Source: an uncultured Pirellulales bacterium (GTDB taxonomy: Bacteria > Planctomycetota > Planctomycetia > Pirellulales > Thermoguttaceae). From it: a DNA stretch of 64,000 nt. This document shows, piece by piece, positions 60,729 through 64,000 of this stretch. The notes below the pieces were generated by a model, which saw only the letters and a list, made by a program, of their open reading frames with translations, was not told where the DNA came from and searched no databases. Position numbers and translations under genes: made by a program. Positions within the stretch are counted from its first letter, which is position 1. Each line of letters opens with the position of its first letter. The stretch lies in NCBI GenBank assembly GCA_938015445.1, contig CALLPE010000037.1, positions 46,301 through 110,300 on the forward strand, given 5' to 3'.

Positions 60729-63700
60729 ATGAACACCGACTTTGCTGAACTGCTGGCCCGGTATATCACGCAGCTTCGAGGGTTGCGCAGCCGTGGCGCA
60801 TCTGAGGATGCTGTGCGCGACGCATTTCTGGGCTGGCTGCGCGACGCCTTTCCCAGGCTCCACTGCGCTGAGCCGATCATGCTGGAAAAGTACATCCCCG
60901 CGCTGCGGGTCCGCGGCGGTTTTGCTGACGCGATCTTCGGCGACCTGATATTCGAGTTCAAGCGGCGGCTCGATGAGCGCAGCCGCGGCGAAGGCCTGGG
61001 GGAACTGGCCAGCTACATCGCCAACCAGCAGCATCCCGAACGGTTCTTCGGGATCCTCACTGACGGGGAGACCCTGGAAGTCCACGTATGGCGCGCAGGG
61101 GAGTTGGCCAAACTAGATCAATTGCGGCTAGAAGTAGAGGCCCCGGAGAGGGTCAAGCTGTGGCTGGACTGCTATCTATTCCACGAAAAGCAAGTCGCCC
61201 CGACGGCTGACGACGTGGCCTTGCGCTTCGGCCTGCGCAGCCCGACCTTCTGGCACAGCATGAGGTTGTTGGAATCGCTGTGGGGTCAGCGCGGCCACAC
61301 CGGCGCGGTACAAGCAAAGTACGCCGAGTGGTGCAGTCTGCTGTCGATTGTCTACGGGTCCACTGTGGGCGACAAGCGCTTGTTCATGTGTCATACATAT
61401 TTGGCGATGTTCGCCCGCTTGCTGGCCTTCGTGGTTCTGTATCGCCGCGCGCCGGAGTACGCCGAGCAGCCAGGCATACTGTCTGGCTCAGCATTTCAGG
61501 CGCAAGGGCTGGAAGACTTCGTGGAGGACGATTTTTTCACCTGGATCGGCGATCCGACCGTAACGCCAGCGGCCGCGGAACTGCTGCACGGCATGGCCAC
61601 GCGGCTGACCGCCGCCTACGACCTCGGTGCGGTCCAAGAAGACCTGCTCAAAGAACTGTACCAGGAGCTCGTCGATCCGCAGACCCGGCACGACCTGGGC
61701 GAGTTCTACACCCCCGACTGGCTGGCGGAACTTACGCTGCGTCAGGCAGGGTTTCCGCCGGCGGAGTTGATCGCCGACCCGGAGCGGGTGCTGGCCTCGG
61801 ACAATGCCCCCTCAGTGCTCGACCCGGCCTGCGGTTCCGGGACCTTCCTGTTTACGGCGGTGAGAATGCTCCGGCAGGCGGGCTTGGGAGCACATCACCT
61901 GGTCGAGTTTTGCCAGCGCCACCTGGCCGGCATGGACGTCCATCCACTGGCTGTGACCATCGCCAAGACCAATCTGGTGCTGGCCATGGGCGATGCCGTG
62001 CAGCACCACCGCCGCCCGATGCGACTCGGCGTGTACTTGGCCGACAGCCTGGCAGCAGCCAACCAGCAGGACGCCGCCCCAGAACTGTTTGTGCCCGTCC
62101 AGGTGGACGATCTGGCACGGTGGTCAAACAAGCCCAAGCCGCCGGGCTTGCCGGAGGGATTCGGGCTGCCAGTAGATGTTGCCCAAACGCCCGAAATGCT
62201 CCATGAGCTGCTTGGGGCGATGCTCGAGTTCGCCAACCCGGCGCTCACCACTGACGAAGCTGATCAGGGTTTCGCCCGCCGGCTCAATGCCTTGGGCGTC
62301 CCCAGCGCGCAGCATCACACCTGGCTGGCTAACCTCGATTTGCTGCGCTGGCTGCTGGCGCCGCCGATCAGCGACGGCGTGTGGCGGTTCATCCTCCGCA
62401 ACGCGTACCAGCCGGAGTTGCTGGCCCGGCGGAAGTTCACCTTCGTGGTCGGCAACCCGCCGTGGCTGGCTTATCGGTACGTCAAACGCCAGGACTACCA
62501 ACAGCGCCTGCGGCAAGTGGTGTTTCGTTACGGGCTGCTGGAAAAAAGCCATCGCCACCTTTTCACCCACATCGAATTGGCCACCATCTTCTTTGCCTTT
62601 TGCGCCGCGCGCTACCTGGCGCCAAAAGGTACGCTCGCCTTTGTAATGCCTAGAAGTATTCTGACCGGGGCCAAACATCACCAGGCTTTCCGCCAGCGGT
62701 ATTTGCTCGGTTGCAAGCTGGTGATCGATTGCGAACAGGTATCGCCGCTTTTCAATGTGCCGGCGTGCGTGGCTATCTTGTCGGCAGAAAACCTCGCTGT
62801 CACATATGGCGGGCATCCTGTTAAAGAGCAGGTGCCTTTGTTGCGCGTCAGCCTGCAACTGCCTTGCCGTAATGCCCACTACCAGCAGGCCGAGGCACTT
62901 TGGCAGCTTCATCAGGAAAGATACTCGGTGCCTGATGCTCGCCCGGGAAGCCCTTATCTCGGCCAGATTGTCGAAGGGGCGTCGCTTGCTCCGCGCTGCG
63001 TTTGGTTCGTGCAGACCAACCCGGAAGCAAGGTTGGTCGCCCGCGACGAACCCTGGCTCCAGACCGACACGGCCATCCAGGCCAAAGCTAAACCCCCGTG
63101 GAAAGGCATAACCCTACAGGGAAAGGTGGAGGCCGAGTTCCTCTTTGCTACATTGCTGGCCGACAACATGCTGCCGTTCGGCTGGCGGCGGCTGTCGCTG
63201 GTGGTGTTACCGGCGCAGTGGCCAGACAAGGGACGGGGACGGATGATCGATGTTTCTACGGCTGCGATCTCCGGAAGGTTGAACCTTGCAAATTGGCTGC
63301 GCCGCGCAACAGAAATATGGGACGCCCATCGCAAGTCGGAGATTGCCCTGTTGGATTGGGTCAACTGGGGCAACAAGATCATCCGGCAGCGCCCCGCCGG
63401 CGTGCTCAAGCTGCTTTATGGTTGTGCTGGAACTCATACGTGCGCATGCGTGGTTGATACCCGCAGCACTTGGTCTTTGCAACGCCTGGAAATCGAAAAG
63501 TTCATCGCCGATAGCACGACCTACTGGTTCGAGACCAAAAGCGTTTTCGAGGCCCACTATCTGTGCGCCGTTCTTAACGCGCCGTGCGTCGATGCGGCGA
63601 TCAAACCGCATCAGACCAAAGGCGCTTTTGGGGCACTGAGCGGCAAGGGCCACCGCCATATTTCCCGCCGACCGTTCGAGGTGCTGCCCATCCCCAGATA

Positions 63701-63920
63701 CACCCACGGCGACGAGCGGCATCGGCGGTTGGCGCGGCTGAGTCAACTGGCCCATGAGAAAGTGGCCGCCGCTGTAGCTGGCGCGCCTGAGCGTTGGCTA
63801 AGCGACTCGATCGGACGGCTGCGGCGCCAGTTGCGTACTGAGTTGGTTTCCCAAGAACTGGCCGAGATCGATGCCTTGGTGCAGGAACTTCTTGGCCCGC
63901 TGGCGAAATCAACGCAATAA
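60729..63920 (+). CDS. Type IIG restriction enzyme / N6-adenine DNA methyltransferase fusion
   Basis: The 1063-residue protein appears intact. Its N-terminal 120 residues contain a nuclease-like motif (RGGFADAIFGDLIFEFKRRL, fitting D-X(n)-E-X-K). Motif I of the methylase is SVLDPACGSGTFLFTAVRML (about residue 360) and motif IV is FVVGNPPWLAYRYV, with APKGTLAFVMPRSILTGAKH after it, as in Eco57I-class enzymes. The last 300 residues would hold the target-recognition domain. One polypeptide both methylates and cuts. AGGACGG precedes the ATG. In contrast to the two degraded systems it has no frameshift. BREX PglX is a less likely alternative because the partner genes are absent. Confidence 0.85.
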   Translation: MNTDFAELLARYITQLRGLRSRGASEDAVRDAFLGWLRDAFPRLHCAEPIMLEKYIPALRVRGGFADAIFGDLIFEFKRRLDERSRGEGLGELASYIANQQHPERFFGILTDGETLEVHVWRAGELAKLDQLRLEVEAPERVKLWLDCYLFHEKQVAPTADDVALRFGLRSPTFWHSMRLLESLWGQRGHTGAVQAKYAEWCSLLSIVYGSTVGDKRLFMCHTYLAMFARLLAFVVLYRRAPEYAEQPGILSGSAFQAQGLEDFVEDDFFTWIGDPTVTPAAAELLHGMATRLTAAYDLGAVQEDLLKELYQELVDPQTRHDLGEFYTPDWLAELTLRQAGFPPAELIADPERVLASDNAPSVLDPACGSGTFLFTAVRMLRQAGLGAHHLVEFCQRHLAGMDVHPLAVTIAKTNLVLAMGDAVQHHRRPMRLGVYLADSLAAANQQDAAPELFVPVQVDDLARWSNKPKPPGLPEGFGLPVDVAQTPEMLHELLGAMLEFANPALTTDEADQGFARRLNALGVPSAQHHTWLANLDLLRWLLAPPISDGVWRFILRNAYQPELLARRKFTFVVGNPPWLAYRYVKRQDYQQRLRQVVFRYGLLEKSHRHLFTHIELATIFFAFCAARYLAPKGTLAFVMPRSILTGAKHHQAFRQRYLLGCKLVIDCEQVSPLFNVPACVAILSAENLAVTYGGHPVKEQVPLLRVSLQLPCRNAHYQQAEALWQLHQERYSVPDARPGSPYLGQIVEGASLAPRCVWFVQTNPEARLVARDEPWLQTDTAIQAKAKPPWKGITLQGKVEAEFLFATLLADNMLPFGWRRLSLVVLPAQWPDKGRGRMIDVSTAAISGRLNLANWLRRATEIWDAHRKSEIALLDWVNWGNKIIRQRPAGVLKLLYGCAGTHTCACVVDTRSTWSLQRLEIEKFIADSTTYWFETKSVFEAHYLCAVLNAPCVDAAIKPHQTKGAFGALSGKGHRHISRRPFEVLPIPRYTHGDERHRRLARLSQLAHEKVAAAVAGAPERWLSDSIGRLRRQLRTELVSQELAEIDALVQELLGPLAKSTQ

Positions 63921-64000
63921 GCGGAGTAAATCGACAAAAAAGCGCAACAGGCAGAATGTACCGCAATCAATGCGGAATAAGCAACATAAGCCATCGCGCA
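63921..64000. repeat. Degenerate AT-richer repeats at the window end
   Basis: On the minus strand, variants of TTATTCCGC/TACATTCTGCC/TTTACTCCGC each followed by TTG(T)TGCG or similar recur three times at 22-30-base spacing, immediately behind the type IIG gene. The array runs off the window, so its full extent is unknown. Confidence 0.45.

Noticed and set aside
60274..60732. 152-codon plus-strand gene before the type IIG enzyme
   Set aside because: Only the first 45 or so codons look like protein; a 17-bp tandem duplication and odd composition follow. At best a remnant.
60729..63920. BREX PglX methylase
   Set aside because: No pglZ, brxC or brxL neighbours are seen up to the window end, and the N-terminal nuclease-like motif fits type IIG better.
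1..64000. Avoidance of GAGCTC or CCCGGG as a trace of the broken R-M systems
   Set aside because: Both sites occur in the window (for example CCCGGG near 1627, 4112 and 5717; GAGCTC near 12563 and 30530), so no avoidance is evident by eye; a proper count was not possible.

Overview
This window looks like a chromosomal segment of a high-GC planctomycete (Planctomycetota, probably Pirellulales-like). That is inference from gene content, not a database match: a Tat-exported Gfo/Idh/MocA oxidoreductase, an HExxHxxGxxH secreted protease, a large DUF3731-type Hsp70, an ARPP-1 protein, a small leucine-rich-repeat protein, csrA, and topoisomerase I with a basic tail, set among many single genes and short operons separated by long spacers. 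No rRNA, complete insertion sequence, prophage or CRISPR array was seen. One tRNA, tRNA-Gln(CTG), is present at 34012-34082 on the minus strand with a good Rho-independent terminator behind it.

Layout. 1-3311: a partial conserved gene, two doubtful small ORFs, and a ruined SacI-like restriction-modification (R-M) pair. 3558-5766: hisI, hisG and a RidA protein on the minus strand. 6254-7676: a minimal glycosyltransferase-2 domain and a helix-turn-helix protein. 8111-17807: a sugar module containing a Tat-exported sugar-isomerase-like protein, ribulokinase, L-ribulose-5-phosphate 4-epimerase, a second isomerase and a sodium:solute symporter; an ARPP-1 gene lies inside it on the other strand. 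17929-31541: ABC-F protein, Gfo/Idh/MocA oxidoreductase, NrnA-like DHH phosphoesterase, ribF, a DUF4912 protein, an AtpZ-like protein, an amino-acid permease, pyruvate kinase and csrA. 31592-33809: murB and an ftsQ-like gene. 34326-39465: a two-domain RidA/chorismatase-like protein, an HD-domain protein and a metzincin-like protease. 39579-43021: a fused alpha-beta E1 dehydrogenase translationally coupled to a lipoyl-domain/KASIII fusion. 43287-47011: a DUF3731-type Hsp70 divergent from a PII protein. 47234-49518: a second ruined R-M pair, XcyI-like. 50012-63920: an LRR protein, topA, a PpiD-like membrane protein, a sigma-54 activator and an intact type IIG restriction-methyltransferase.

Three things stand out. 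First, the E1 plus lipoyl-KASIII operon has the parts for passing an acyl group from a 2-oxoacid to a lipoyl arm and straight to a condensing enzyme, without a visible E2. Second, two complete type II R-M systems have been broken independently, largely by short tandem duplications (4, 5 and 10 bp), point insertions, a nonsense codon and loss of the DPPY aspartate, while the type IIG enzyme remains open. Third, many long spacers carry their own degenerate direct-repeat array with a unit mostly of 18-26 bp, different in sequence at each locus, and several genes carry recent in-frame tandem duplications of 15-21 bp. Together these suggest a genome in which short tandem duplication is an active mutational or regulatory force.
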